A DNA stretch of 64,000 nucleotides, from assembly GCA_015478665.1 (NCBI GenBank), contig JADMII010000001.1, forward strand, positions 247,537 to 311,536, in the 5' to 3' direction. The position numbers and the translations under genes were made by a program. The stretch's first letter is position 1. Each line of letters starts with the position of its first letter. Below are positions 43,349 to 51,521 of this stretch, piece after piece. The notes under the pieces were generated by a model, which saw only the letters and a program-made list of their open reading frames with translations, was not told where the DNA came from and made no database searches. The DNA is from Dehalococcoidia bacterium (GTDB lineage Bacteria; Chloroflexota; Dehalococcoidia; DSTF01; JACRBR01).

Positions 43349-45312
43349 GCCTCCGCCTCGTTTCTTCCCAGCCGCTCCATCGCCGCCCGCCCGCGCACGC
43401 GCCACTCCTGCTGGCCGCTGCCCAGTCGTGGCGCCGGCGACCTCATCTCCCGGCGCAGCGGCGGCGGCGACGCATGGGCGCCGAACAGCCGCTCCTCGAC
43501 GAGCTCGCAGAGCAGGTGAATGACGACGATCTGCACCTCCTGCACGCGCTGCGTGTCACGCGCCGGCACGACGATCGCCGTATCGGCGAGCATGCGGACG
43601 GCGCCGCCGTCGCCGCCGAGCACACCGATCGTGTGGATGCCGCGGCGCCGCGCCATCTCGAAGGCGCGCACGACGTTCGGCGCCCGGCCGCTCGTGCTGA
43701 TGCCGATGAGGATGTCGCCGCCGCGCCCCAGCGCCTGCACCTGGCGGGCGAAGACGTCCTCGTAGCCGGCGTCGTTTGACCAGGCGGTGAGCACCGCCGT
43801 GTCGGCGTTCAGCGCGAGCGCCGGCAGGCCCGGGCGGTCGGCGGCGCGGAAGCGGCCGACGAGCTCGCCGGCGAAGTGCTGCGCATCCGCCGCGCTGCCG
43901 CCGTTGCCGCAGATCAGCACCTTGCCGCCGCGCGCGAAGCAGGCGCTGATCTGCTCCGACGTCTCGCGGATCAGCGCGCGCAACCGGTGCCGCGACTGGC
44001 GCAGCGCCTCGATGCTGTCGTCGAAGCCACGGTCGATGCAGCCCATGTGCTCCGACTCGACGGCGAAGCCCGGGCGCGCTGCGGCCAGCACGTCTTCGTA
44101 CAACAGGGCGACCGAGTCGCCGACCTTGCGCCACGTGAAGAGGTCGTTGACGCGGCGCACCGCCTGGTAGCGGAAGACACTGAGCAGCTTCGGGTGCCGG
44201 TAGAGATGGGACAGCCGCTCGGCCAGCGCGTCGGGGTCGTTCGGAGGCACGAGATAGCCCGTCTCGCCGTCGCGCACGGTGAACTTGATGCCGCCGACGT
44301 TCGCGCCGACGACCGGCGTGCCGCAGGCCATTGCCTCTACGGGCGTGATGCCAAAGGGTTCGTACCAGGGCGTCGTGACGAAGATGTCGGCGGCGCTGTA
44401 GTAGTACTTCAGCGCATCGCGGCCACGGCGCCCCACGAACTGCACGTCGTCCGCGACGCCCTCCGTGCGGGCGACGCCGCGCAGGCGGCCGAGCTCCGGC
44501 GTCGCGGTGTCGTCGGGCTCGTCGGATTCGCCGCCGACAACGAGCAGCCGGGCGCCGATGTTGTGGCGCTGCGCCAGCCGCGCGAAGCCGCGGATGACGT
44601 TGTCGACGCCCTTGCGCGGCACGACGCGCCCGAGCTGCAGGATGATCCGCTCCTCCGGCGCGATGCCCAGCACGACGCGCGCCAGCGCCTTGCTGATCGG
44701 CGAGAACTCGGCGGGGTCGAAGCCACAGGGGATGATCGTGAGCTTCGCCGGGTCGGCGTTGTAAAGCTGGATCAGGTCCTCTTCGTCCTGCGGGCATTCG
44801 GCGATGATGTTGTCCGCCTCGGCGATCACCCGGTCCTCGACCGCCGACCGCTCCTCCGGGAAACCGTCGGCGTCGCCCTGATGGTGGCGGCGGACGCGGC
44901 CCAGGGCGTGGAACGTGACGACGAAGGGGATCCCGAGCTCGCGCTTGATCTCGCAGGCGACGAGGCCGGACGTCCAGAAGTTGGCGTGGATCAGGTCGTA
45001 CGCGCGGCGCTGGCGACGGCAGAACTTCAGCACGTAGGCGTTGAATTCCGGCATCAGCGGCAGCAGCTCCTCCTTGCGCACGTACGACGGCGGCCCCGCC
45101 GGCACATGCACGATGCGCACCCCGCCGACCCACTCCGCCGTCTCCGGCAGGCGTTCGCTGTCACGCCGGGTGAAGACGTCGACCTCGTACCCCGCTTCCG
45201 CCAGGTTCTTCGCGAGCTGGCCGACGTAGACATTCTGGCCGCCCGCGTCGACGCCGCCGAGGATGCCCAGCGGCGATGCGTGCTCGCTGATCAGCGCGAT
45301 GCGCTTCACCAT
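43345..45312 (-). CDS. gmhA: Fusion of GT4 glycosyltransferase and GmhA sedoheptulose-7-phosphate isomerase
   Basis: A 655-residue two-domain protein. Residues 1 to ~420 are a GT4 (sucrose synthase/MshA-like) GT-B enzyme: ISEHASPLGILGGVDAGGQN, VFTRRDS, then LQLGRVVPRKGVDNVIRGF and EPFGITPVEAMACGTPVV. Residues ~422-612 are a SIS-domain GmhA: ICGNGGSAADAQHFAGELVG, NDAGYEDVFARQV and GISTSGRAPNVV. A ~45-residue Arg-rich tail follows. It would start heptose synthesis from sedoheptulose-7-P and also transfer a sugar. Overlaps both neighbours (ATGA with SDR, 7 bp upstream). Confidence 0.92.
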   Translation of the reverse strand: MVKRIALISEHASPLGILGGVDAGGQNVYVGQLAKNLAEAGYEVDVFTRRDSERLPETAEWVGGVRIVHVPAGPPSYVRKEELLPLMPEFNAYVLKFCRRQRRAYDLIHANFWTSGLVACEIKRELGIPFVVTFHALGRVRRHHQGDADGFPEERSAVEDRVIAEADNIIAECPQDEEDLIQLYNADPAKLTIIPCGFDPAEFSPISKALARVVLGIAPEERIILQLGRVVPRKGVDNVIRGFARLAQRHNIGARLLVVGGESDEPDDTATPELGRLRGVARTEGVADDVQFVGRRGRDALKYYYSAADIFVTTPWYEPFGITPVEAMACGTPVVGANVGGIKFTVRDGETGYLVPPNDPDALAERLSHLYRHPKLLSVFRYQAVRRVNDLFTWRKVGDSVALLYEDVLAAARPGFAVESEHMGCIDRGFDDSIEALRQSRHRLRALIRETSEQISACFARGGKVLICGNGGSAADAQHFAGELVGRFRAADRPGLPALALNADTAVLTAWSNDAGYEDVFARQVQALGRGGDILIGISTSGRAPNVVRAFEMARRRGIHTIGVLGGDGGAVRMLADTAIVVPARDTQRVQEVQIVVIHLLCELVEERLFGAHASPPPLRREMRSPAPRLGSGQQEWRVRGRAAMERLGRNEAEA

Positions 45313-46307
45313 ACGCCCGCTCCGTTCCCGCGCCCCGTCGATGCCGGCGCCAGCTCGCGGCGCGCGCCTGTGACGAGCGCGAAGGCATCGTCCCAGTCGC
45401 CGGCGAACCGCCGGATGTTGAACCGCTGCTCCGCCAGGCGCCTGGCGCCCTCGCCGAGCCGGCGCGCCTCGGCGGGGTCCCGCAGCAGGTCCTGCATGAC
45501 GGCGATCAGGCGCCGAGCATCCGTATCGACGTAGCCGGAGACGCCGTTCTCGATCACCGTCGCCATCTCCGTCGTCGCCAACCCGATCACCGGCATGCCA
45601 AGCATCATCGCCTCGCAGACGGCGAGCCCCAGGCTTGTGTAGCGGATCGGATTGAAGAAGAAGCGGCGCTGCGTGATGAACGCCGCCAGCCGGTCGCGCG
45701 AGAGGTCGCCGGCGCCTCCCAGCGCCTCGGATCCCATGCCGGCGATATCGAGCGCCACGTCGCGGCGCACGCGATCGAAGAGGTCGGCGCCCAGACGGCG
45801 GCCACGCTGCCGCAGCCCGTTGACGACGACGACGCCGCGCGGCAGCTCGCCGCTGTAGCGGGCGCCGGCGGGCACCGTGACGCCGTGCTCGATGACGCGC
45901 GTCGGCGTGCGGCCGCTGTCCCACATCAGCGCGTTGAACGGCGTCACGTGCACCAGCAGGACGTGCGGGTCGTCGACGACGTGCTGTGTATCTGTCGGAT
46001 GCTGCCGCGGCGGGTCGTGCTCGAGGTAGATGCGTGGCAACCGCTGCTGCGCGTCGGACAGCAGCTCATACTGATCGACGAGGTAGTTGTTGCGCGACTG
46101 GAACAGCACGCAGTCGAGCTCGAGCCGGCGCGCGGCGTCGGCCTCGACCTCGTGCACGTTCTCCGGCCACGGCAGCGTGCCGGCGCGGCCCCCGTAGCCC
46201 TCCGGCCGGCCGGGCTTCACCGGCACGTAGAAGTCGTGTCGAGCGTGCGCCAGGTACCACAGGTAGCTGCCGTGCACATGCCATGTGAGGACGCGCATCT
46301 TCCGCAT
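45306..46307 (-). CDS. GT1/GT4-type glycosyltransferase
   Basis: A 333-residue GT-B-like protein: MRVLTWHVHGSYLWYLAHAR start, FNPIRYTSLGLAVCEAMMLG donor-binding region, GVSGYVDTDARRLIAVM near the end. It transfers a sugar, donor unknown. ATG at 46307 has GGAG 11 bases upstream; ATG at 46298 is an alternative. It overlaps the GT4-GmhA gene by 7 bp. Confidence 0.82.
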   Translation of the reverse strand: MRKMRVLTWHVHGSYLWYLAHARHDFYVPVKPGRPEGYGGRAGTLPWPENVHEVEADAARRLELDCVLFQSRNNYLVDQYELLSDAQQRLPRIYLEHDPPRQHPTDTQHVVDDPHVLLVHVTPFNALMWDSGRTPTRVIEHGVTVPAGARYSGELPRGVVVVNGLRQRGRRLGADLFDRVRRDVALDIAGMGSEALGGAGDLSRDRLAAFITQRRFFFNPIRYTSLGLAVCEAMMLGMPVIGLATTEMATVIENGVSGYVDTDARRLIAVMQDLLRDPAEARRLGEGARRLAEQRFNIRRFAGDWDDAFALVTGARRELAPASTGRGNGAGVW

Positions 46308-46344
46308 CAGCCGGATCTCCTTCCCTTCCCCTTCGTCCCGCCCG

Positions 46345-47448
46345 TCACGCGGCCGCCAGCCGCTGGTACGGCGCGCTCTGCGCCCCGGCCAGCAGTCGCA
46401 GCGCCGCCGCGGCGACTTCCGCCGGAGCGATGTCCAAGCACTGCATCTCATACGGGCAAGTGAACCCGTAGCACGGCGAGCACGGCGTCTCCCGCCGCAG
46501 CAACACGGCCGGCGCGCTTCGCGGCTCCCACTGCCGCTCGAGCTCCGTCCCCGAGAACAGGATCACCATCGGGCGCCGCAGGGCGTCGGCGATGTGCATC
46601 GGCCCCGAGTCGTTCGCCAGCACGAGCGCCGAGCGGCCGATCACCGCGGCCAGCTCGGGGATCGTCGTCTCCCCGGCGATCGACGCCACGCGCGCGCCGG
46701 CCATGCGGGCGACGATCTGGTCCGCGAGCAGCCGCTCCCGTTCGCTGCCGGCGACCACGACCGGCAGGCCGCTCTGCTCGGCGACGATGCGCGCGGCATC
46801 GGCGAAGCGTGCGGCGTCGTAGCGTCGGGCGGCGCAGCTGGCGCCCGGCGCCAGGAGCACGAACGGCGCCCTCGGGTCGACGCCATGACGATGCAGGAGG
46901 ATGTCGGCGTCCGCCAGCGCGAGCGACGGCACCCGCAGCTCGAGGTCGCGGCGGCGTACGGCGAAGCCGACGCTCTCGATGAGCTGCAGGTTGCGCTCTG
47001 CCTGATGCGTGTCATCGGGCATCGAACGGGCGGCGTGCGAGAGGACCGAGCCACCAAACTCCTTCGACTCGCCCGCCCGCAGCGCGATGCCCGCGAGGTA
47101 GCAGACGTACGCAGGCGGTAACGGCGACTGCGAGAAGCTCGTGAAGATGAGCGCCGCGCCGAAGCGCCGTGCGCGCAACGTCTTTATCAGCGCCTGCTCT
47201 CGTGCCGGATCGAACGCCATGCTGCCCGATGCATCCTGCCAGACCACCGAGCGGCTGATCACATCGTCGACCCAGGGCAGCAGCGGCGCTACCTGACTCC
47301 CCGCCGGCGTCGCCAGCAGCGTGATCTCGGCCGCCGGCAGCGCCTCGCGCAGCGCCCGCAGCGCCGGCGAGAGCAGTACGAGGTCGCCGACGTTGTCGAG
47401 CCGGACGACGAGCAGGCGCCTGGCATCGAGCCAGCCTTCAGCGCGCAT
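46345..47448 (-). CDS. GT9 family (heptosyltransferase-like) glycosyltransferase
   Basis: A 367-residue GT9 enzyme: LLVVRLDNVGDLVLLSPALR, VLLAPGASCAARRYDAARFA and ANDSGPMHIADALRRPMVIL. A C-terminal Cys cluster (CSPCYGFTCPYEMQC) parallels that of the GT9 at 39477. Likely uses ADP-heptose. GGGAGG precedes the ATG at 47448. Confidence 0.9.
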   Translation of the reverse strand: MRAEGWLDARRLLVVRLDNVGDLVLLSPALRALREALPAAEITLLATPAGSQVAPLLPWVDDVISRSVVWQDASGSMAFDPAREQALIKTLRARRFGAALIFTSFSQSPLPPAYVCYLAGIALRAGESKEFGGSVLSHAARSMPDDTHQAERNLQLIESVGFAVRRRDLELRVPSLALADADILLHRHGVDPRAPFVLLAPGASCAARRYDAARFADAARIVAEQSGLPVVVAGSERERLLADQIVARMAGARVASIAGETTIPELAAVIGRSALVLANDSGPMHIADALRRPMVILFSGTELERQWEPRSAPAVLLRRETPCSPCYGFTCPYEMQCLDIAPAEVAAAALRLLAGAQSAPYQRLAAA

Positions 47449-48457
47449 GGAGCGCCTCCCGCTCCAGCAGCCCATCGGCCTCCGCGAGCACGCTCCCGAC
47501 CTCGACGCCGATGCCGCGCAACACGCGATGCCGGGCGCGGTCCGCCGGCGCCCAGCGCTCGGGGTCGCTTCCCGTGAAGACGATCACGCTCGGCGTGCCG
47601 AGGGCGTCGGCGAGATGCGAGACGCCGGTGTCGTTGCACACCAGCATGCGGCTTCCGGCGAGCAGCGCGGCGAGCGCGCCGAGGCTCGTGCGGCCGGCGA
47701 GGTTCAGCGCCGGCGCGCGCATGCCGCGCGCCACCTCGTCGCAGATCCGCCGCTCGTCCCCGGAACCGCTCAGGACGACCGCGAGGCCGCGCGCGGCCAG
47801 GGCATCGGCCGTCGCGGCGAAGCGGGCAGGCGCCCACCGGCGCACCGGATGGCGGGCGCCGGGATGGATGCAGACGTAGGGACGCCCGTCGAGCCGCTCG
47901 CAGCCGTCGACGGCCAGCAGCTCGCGGCTGTCGGCATCAGAAAGCGGCAATTCCAGCTCGTCGCCGGCAGAGGGGACGCCGATGAACTCGAGCAGGCGGA
48001 GCAGCCGCAGCCGCTCCGGCCCCTGGTCGGGATAGGACAGGAAGGTCGCCTCGTCGGGACACGCGTCGCCGCCCGCGTAGAAACCCGCCGTCGCGCGGGC
48101 GCAGAACAGCTGCACGAGCGGGTTGGTGATGCGGCCGCTGCCATGCAGCTGCAGCGCCAGGTCGAAGCGCCGCTCCTGCATCGCGCGCAGGAACGTCGGG
48201 AACCGATGTGCGGCTGGCGGCTGCTCGGGCAGGCCGGGGTAGCCGGGGAACTCGATGAACTCGTCGACGTAGCGGGCGTAGCGCGCGGCGAAGACCGCCG
48301 CCCACGGCAGGCCGATCAGCGCGACCTGCGCGTCCGGGAGCGCCGCCCGAAGCGCGCGCAGCGCCGGTACGGCGCAGAGCATGTCGCCGAGCTGGAGGGC
48401 GCGCAGCACGGCGACCGTGCGTGGCGGCGAGAACCGGGGGCGGGGAGCGTCTTCCAT
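47438..48457 (-). CDS. GT9 family (heptosyltransferase-like) glycosyltransferase
   Basis: A 339-residue GT9 enzyme, first gene of the operon: VAVLRALQLGDMLCAVPALR, CIHPGARHPVRRWAPARFA and CNDTGVSHLADALGTPSVIV. It lacks the Cys cluster of the other two. The ATG at 48457 has AGGA about seven bases upstream. A 32-bp palindrome sits ~115 bp upstream. Confidence 0.9.
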   Translation of the reverse strand: MEDAPRPRFSPPRTVAVLRALQLGDMLCAVPALRALRAALPDAQVALIGLPWAAVFAARYARYVDEFIEFPGYPGLPEQPPAAHRFPTFLRAMQERRFDLALQLHGSGRITNPLVQLFCARATAGFYAGGDACPDEATFLSYPDQGPERLRLLRLLEFIGVPSAGDELELPLSDADSRELLAVDGCERLDGRPYVCIHPGARHPVRRWAPARFAATADALAARGLAVVLSGSGDERRICDEVARGMRAPALNLAGRTSLGALAALLAGSRMLVCNDTGVSHLADALGTPSVIVFTGSDPERWAPADRARHRVLRGIGVEVGSVLAEADGLLEREALHAR

Positions 48458-48570
48458 CCGAGGTCCTGCGTGCCTTTCCCCGCGTTTCTCGCGTGCGCGC
48501 TGCTGTTCATGCGTTGCGGCGGATGAGGAATCTCGATGGCGGCGCGGTGCGCGGTGCGGCACCGGCCTGT

Positions 48571-48602
48571 GCGAGAGGACGGCCGCGCGGCCGTCCTCTC
48601 GC
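48571..48602. repeat. Perfect 32-bp palindrome
   Basis: Arms GCGAGAGGACGGCCGC and its exact reverse complement, without a spacer, between the divergent glycan operon and the mutase locus. No T tract, so not a standard terminator. It could be a regulator operator or an RNA hairpin in the glycan-operon leader. Confidence 0.7.
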
Positions 48603-48679
48603 TCTCCGATGACGTGGTACCATCCGGCCAATCACATCCACATAACATTCGCGCCGATCCCTGTGAGAGAGGAGGGACG

Positions 48680-48724
48680 ATGAAGCGTCTGCGGCCTCGG
48701 TGCGAAATTCGGCCGCCAGTTTGA
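48680..48724 (+). CDS. Short ORF with a strong ribosome site
   Basis: A 14-codon ORF (MKRLRPRCEIRPPV) preceded by GAGAGAGGAGGGACG. The ribosome site is stronger than that of most genes here. It lies between the palindrome and the mutase gene; TAACAT (48643-48648) could be its -10. It may be a leader peptide or the start of a lost gene. Confidence 0.35.
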   Translation: MKRLRPRCEIRPPV

Positions 48725-48809
48725 TACAGCTCACCTACGCGCGCCGCAGCGCGTTCGGAAGCCCGAAGGACGGCGACCGCCGCTCCAGACCGGCGCCAGC
48801 GGCCGGGAA

Positions 48810-48837
48810 TTGATCTCGCTTCGACGGCTGCTAGACT
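48810..48837 (+). promoter_or_regulatory. Promoter of the mutase gene, apparently leaderless
   Basis: TTGATC (48810-48815), a 16-nt spacer and TAGACT (48832-48837), six bases before the ATG. No ribosome site. Confidence 0.6.
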
Positions 48838-48843
48838 TCTCCT

Positions 48844-50469
48844 ATGGCGGCGGACAACGGCAAGACGAGCAGGCGCGTCGAGCGGGATGTCCCGTTCGAG
48901 ACGTCGTCCGGACGCCCGGTGCAGGGGGTCTACGGCCCCGGCGACCGCGACGGCTTCGACGAGCTGCGCGACCTCGGCTTCCCCGGCGAGTATCCATTCA
49001 CGCGCGGCGTCCAGCCGACGATGTACCGTGGCCGCTTCTGGACGATGCGCCAGTACGCCGGCTTCTCCGACGCGGAGGAGTCGAACCGCCGCTACAAGTA
49101 CCTGCTCTCGCAAGGGCAGACCGGCCTCTCGGTCGCCTTCGACCTGCCGACGCAGATCGGCTACGACCCGGACGACGAGATGGCCGAGGGCGAGGTCGGC
49201 AAGGTCGGCGTCTCGATCTGCTCCCTCGAGGACATGGAGACGCTCTTCCGCGACATCCCGCTCGAGTCCGTGACGACGTCGATGACGATCAACGCGACGG
49301 CGTCGGTGCTGCTGGCGCTCTACGTCGCCGTCGCCAGGAAGCAGGGCGCCGACCTGGCGAAGGTCGGCGGCACGACGCAGAACGACATCCTGAAGGAGTA
49401 CATCGCCCGCGGCACGTACATCTTCCCCCCGCGGCCGTCGCTGCGCCTGATCACCGACATCTTCGCCTGGTGCAACGAGCAGCTGCCGCAGTGGAATACG
49501 ATCAGCATCAGCGGCTACCACATGCGCGAGGCCGGTTGCACCGCCGCACAGGAGGTCGGCTTCACCATCGCCGACGCCATTGAGTACACCCAGGCGGCCC
49601 TCGATCGCGGCCTCGCGGTCGACGACTTCGCGCCGCGCCTGGCGTTCTTCTTCGCCTGCCATGGCAACTTCCTCGAAGAGATCGCCAAGTTCCGCGCCGC
49701 CCGCCGCCTCTGGGCGCGCACCATGCGGGAGCGGTTCGGCGCGAAGGACCCGCGCTCGATGATGATGCGCTTCCACACGCAGACCGGCGGCGCCACGCTG
49801 ACGGCCCAGCAGCCGATCAATAACCTCGTCCGCACCGCGCTGCAGGCGATGTCGGCCGTGCTCGGCGGCACGCAGTCGCTGCATACCAATAGCTACGACG
49901 AGGCGCTCTCGCTCCCATCGCAGCACGCCGCCGAGCTGGCGCTTCGCACGCAGCAGATCATCGCCTACGAGACCGGCGCCGGCGACACGATCGACCCGGT
50001 CGCCGGCTCCTGGTACATCGAGCACCTGACCGACGAGGTGGAGCGCGACGCTGACGACTATGTGCGCCGCATCGACGACATGGGCGGCGCGCTGGCGGCG
50101 GTCGAGCGCGGCTTTCAGGCGAACGAGATCCACGAGAACGCGTTCCGCATCCAACGCGACGTCGAGGCGCGCCGCAAGATCGTCGTCGGCGTCAACGACT
50201 ACGTCGACGAGGAGCCGCCGCCGCAGGGCCTGCACCAGCACGACCCGACCGTCGGCGGGCGCCGCCGGGCGCAGTTGGCCCGCCTCCGCGCGGGCCGCGA
50301 CGGCGCCGCGGTCGAGGCGTCGCTGCGGCGGCTCGAAGACGCGGCGCGCGGCGACGATAACCTCATCCCGCTGATGGTCGATGCCGTCGAGCGCTACGCA
50401 ACCCTGGGCGAGATCTGCCGACGGCTGCGCGGGGTCTGGGGCGAGCAGCGCGAGCACGTCGGCGTGTAG
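48844..50469 (+). CDS. Methylmalonyl-CoA mutase large (catalytic) subunit
   Basis: A 541-residue B12-dependent mutase barrel without the B12-binding domain. It converts methylmalonyl-CoA and succinyl-CoA. Substrate-determining residues match methylmalonyl-CoA mutase: Tyr71 in RQYAGF (Phe in isobutyryl-CoA mutase, Ile in hydroxyisobutyryl-CoA mutase) and Arg189 in YIAR (Gln in the others). [21 protein letters not shown] and [10 protein letters not shown] are family segments. The small B12-binding subunit is not adjacent. The ATG follows the -10 by six bases. Confidence 0.93.
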   Translation: MAADNGKTSRRVERDVPFETSSGRPVQGVYGPGDRDGFDELRDLGFPGEYPFTRGVQPTMYRGRFWTMRQYAGFSDAEESNRRYKYLLSQGQTGLSVAFDLPTQIGYDPDDEMAEGEVGKVGVSICSLEDMETLFRDIPLESVTTSMTINATASVLLALYVAVARKQGADLAKVGGTTQNDILKEYIARGTYIFPPRPSLRLITDIFAWCNEQLPQWNTISISGYHMREAGCTAAQEVGFTIADAIEYTQAALDRGLAVDDFAPRLAFFFACHGNFLEEIAKFRAARRLWARTMRERFGAKDPRSMMMRFHTQTGGATLTAQQPINNLVRTALQAMSAVLGGTQSLHTNSYDEALSLPSQHAAELALRTQQIIAYETGAGDTIDPVAGSWYIEHLTDEVERDADDYVRRIDDMGGALAAVERGFQANEIHENAFRIQRDVEARRKIVVGVNDYVDEEPPPQGLHQHDPTVGGRRRAQLARLRAGRDGAAVEASLRRLEDAARGDDNLIPLMVDAVERYATLGEICRRLRGVWGEQREHVGV

Positions 50470-50470
50470 T

Positions 50471-50506
50471 CGGCCGCTGCGAATTGGCCGCCGTGACCGG
50501 CCCGCG
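50471..50506 (+). repeat. 36-bp direct repeat, copy 1
   Basis: Begins CGGCCGCTGCGAATTGGCCG and ends GGCCCGCG. It matches copy 2 (50601-50636) at 33 of 36 positions, 130 bp apart. Both lie in the 290-bp gap after the mutase gene. Confidence 0.7.
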
Positions 50507-50600
50507 CGAGACGCCGGGCGGCCGTCATGCGATCAGGCCGATGTTGGATGCTCGATGCTGAAGGCGGGCCGCGTCGCCGGCGCCACTCGACGTGGCTGCG

Positions 50601-50636
50601 CGGCCGCTGTGAATTGGCCGCCATGGCCGGCCCGCG
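50601..50636 (+). repeat. 36-bp direct repeat, copy 2
   Basis: Differs from copy 1 at three positions (10, 23 and 26). The rest of 50507-50759 contains short GATGTTGGATGC-like units but no gene. Confidence 0.7.
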
Positions 50637-50759
50637 TGGGGCTGCCCGGTCAACCGTGCGTCGGCAGAGACAAGGGCGTGCGCCGTTCGACTGAACGCTT
50701 ACGCTCACCGACAGCGGCTCGAGCACTGTCTTTGCGTCAACAACCTGTGCGAACTACAG

Positions 50760-51155
50760 CTAACCGCGGCCGGCGGCGATGTTCAGGGCGGCGGCGACCG
50801 TCTGCACTTCGTCCATCAGGTCGGCGATCTCGATCTCCCCGGCGAGGCTGAGGAGCAATCCCCGGTCGTCCGCCTCGTGGCCGGTGGAACCGAACATCGA
50901 CAGCAGGTCGACAGCCGCATCTGCCGACGGCTCGTCCGGCGCGCCCTCATCGGCGTCGGCGTCTCGCGACTCGGACGCCGAGCCGGCGTCGATGGCCCCC
51001 CCGGCGTCATCGGCCGCTGCCGGGGAGTCCGCCGCGGGTCCGGCGCTCGTCGGCTCGGCAGCGAGCGCGGATCGTGCGGGATCGCTGGCCGGCAGCATCG
51101 CCGCGGCGGCGGTAGCGTCGAGTTCGGACGTCGGCTTCTTCTTCAGCAGGCCCAT
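50760..51155 (-). CDS. Acidic, Ala/Asp-rich small protein beside arlI
   Basis: A 131-residue protein not assigned to a family. It has a basic start (MGLLKKK), a ~70-residue Ala/Asp/Glu/Ser-rich, probably disordered middle, and a hydrophobic-patterned helical end (DLLSMFGSTG, LLLSLAGEIEIADLMDEVQT, VAAALN). GGGAGGGAGG precedes the ATG. It lies 366 bp downstream of arlI on the same strand, so it may be an accessory of the archaellum motor, in the place held by arlC/D/E-type adaptor genes in archaea; no similarity to those was seen. Confidence 0.5.
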   Translation of the reverse strand: MGLLKKKPTSELDATAAAAMLPASDPARSALAAEPTSAGPAADSPAAADDAGGAIDAGSASESRDADADEGAPDEPSADAAVDLLSMFGSTGHEADDRGLLLSLAGEIEIADLMDEVQTVAAALNIAAGRG

Positions 51156-51521
51156 GGCGGCGCGCCTCCCTCCCGGTGTTCGCGGAAGTATCGGCGGCGG
51201 AGGCGGCCGGCCTTAGGGGAGAGCGCTATCTGGTTATGTAACGGCTGGGCCTGGCTCGCGTGGCCCCCCGCTCTCGGGAGCAGCCCTGCTACCCTCGCGC
51301 GTACGAACCGTCCGGCCACCGTCACGCGCCGGTCGTCGCGGCCTCCGCGTACTTGAGCAGCAGGGTCGGGCTATCGCGCTGCCGCGACGGCGGCCGTCGG
51401 AGCGAAGAGGCGCGTTCTTCCATTGCGCGCCGCCCGGTCCACGTCCCGGGTGAGCGAGCCACGATGCAGCGATGCGCGCACGATCGGCGCCTTTCGCCGC
51501 CGATCTCCGACCTCTGCCCTC
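51156..51521 (-). other. Gap between arlI and the acidic-protein gene
   Basis: 366 bp. It holds the ribosome site of the downstream gene and a GATACT (about 51190) as a possible -10. No arlJ or other gene could be found. Confidence 0.4.

Noticed and set aside
45313-45924. 204-residue N-terminal extension of the GT4-GmhA protein
   Set aside because: It lies out of frame over the upstream glycosyltransferase gene; the GT4 domain starts at MVKRIALISEH.
48844-50469. Mutase as isobutyryl- or hydroxyisobutyryl-CoA mutase
   Set aside because: Tyr71 and Arg189 occupy the positions that are Phe/Gln or Ile/Gln in those enzymes.
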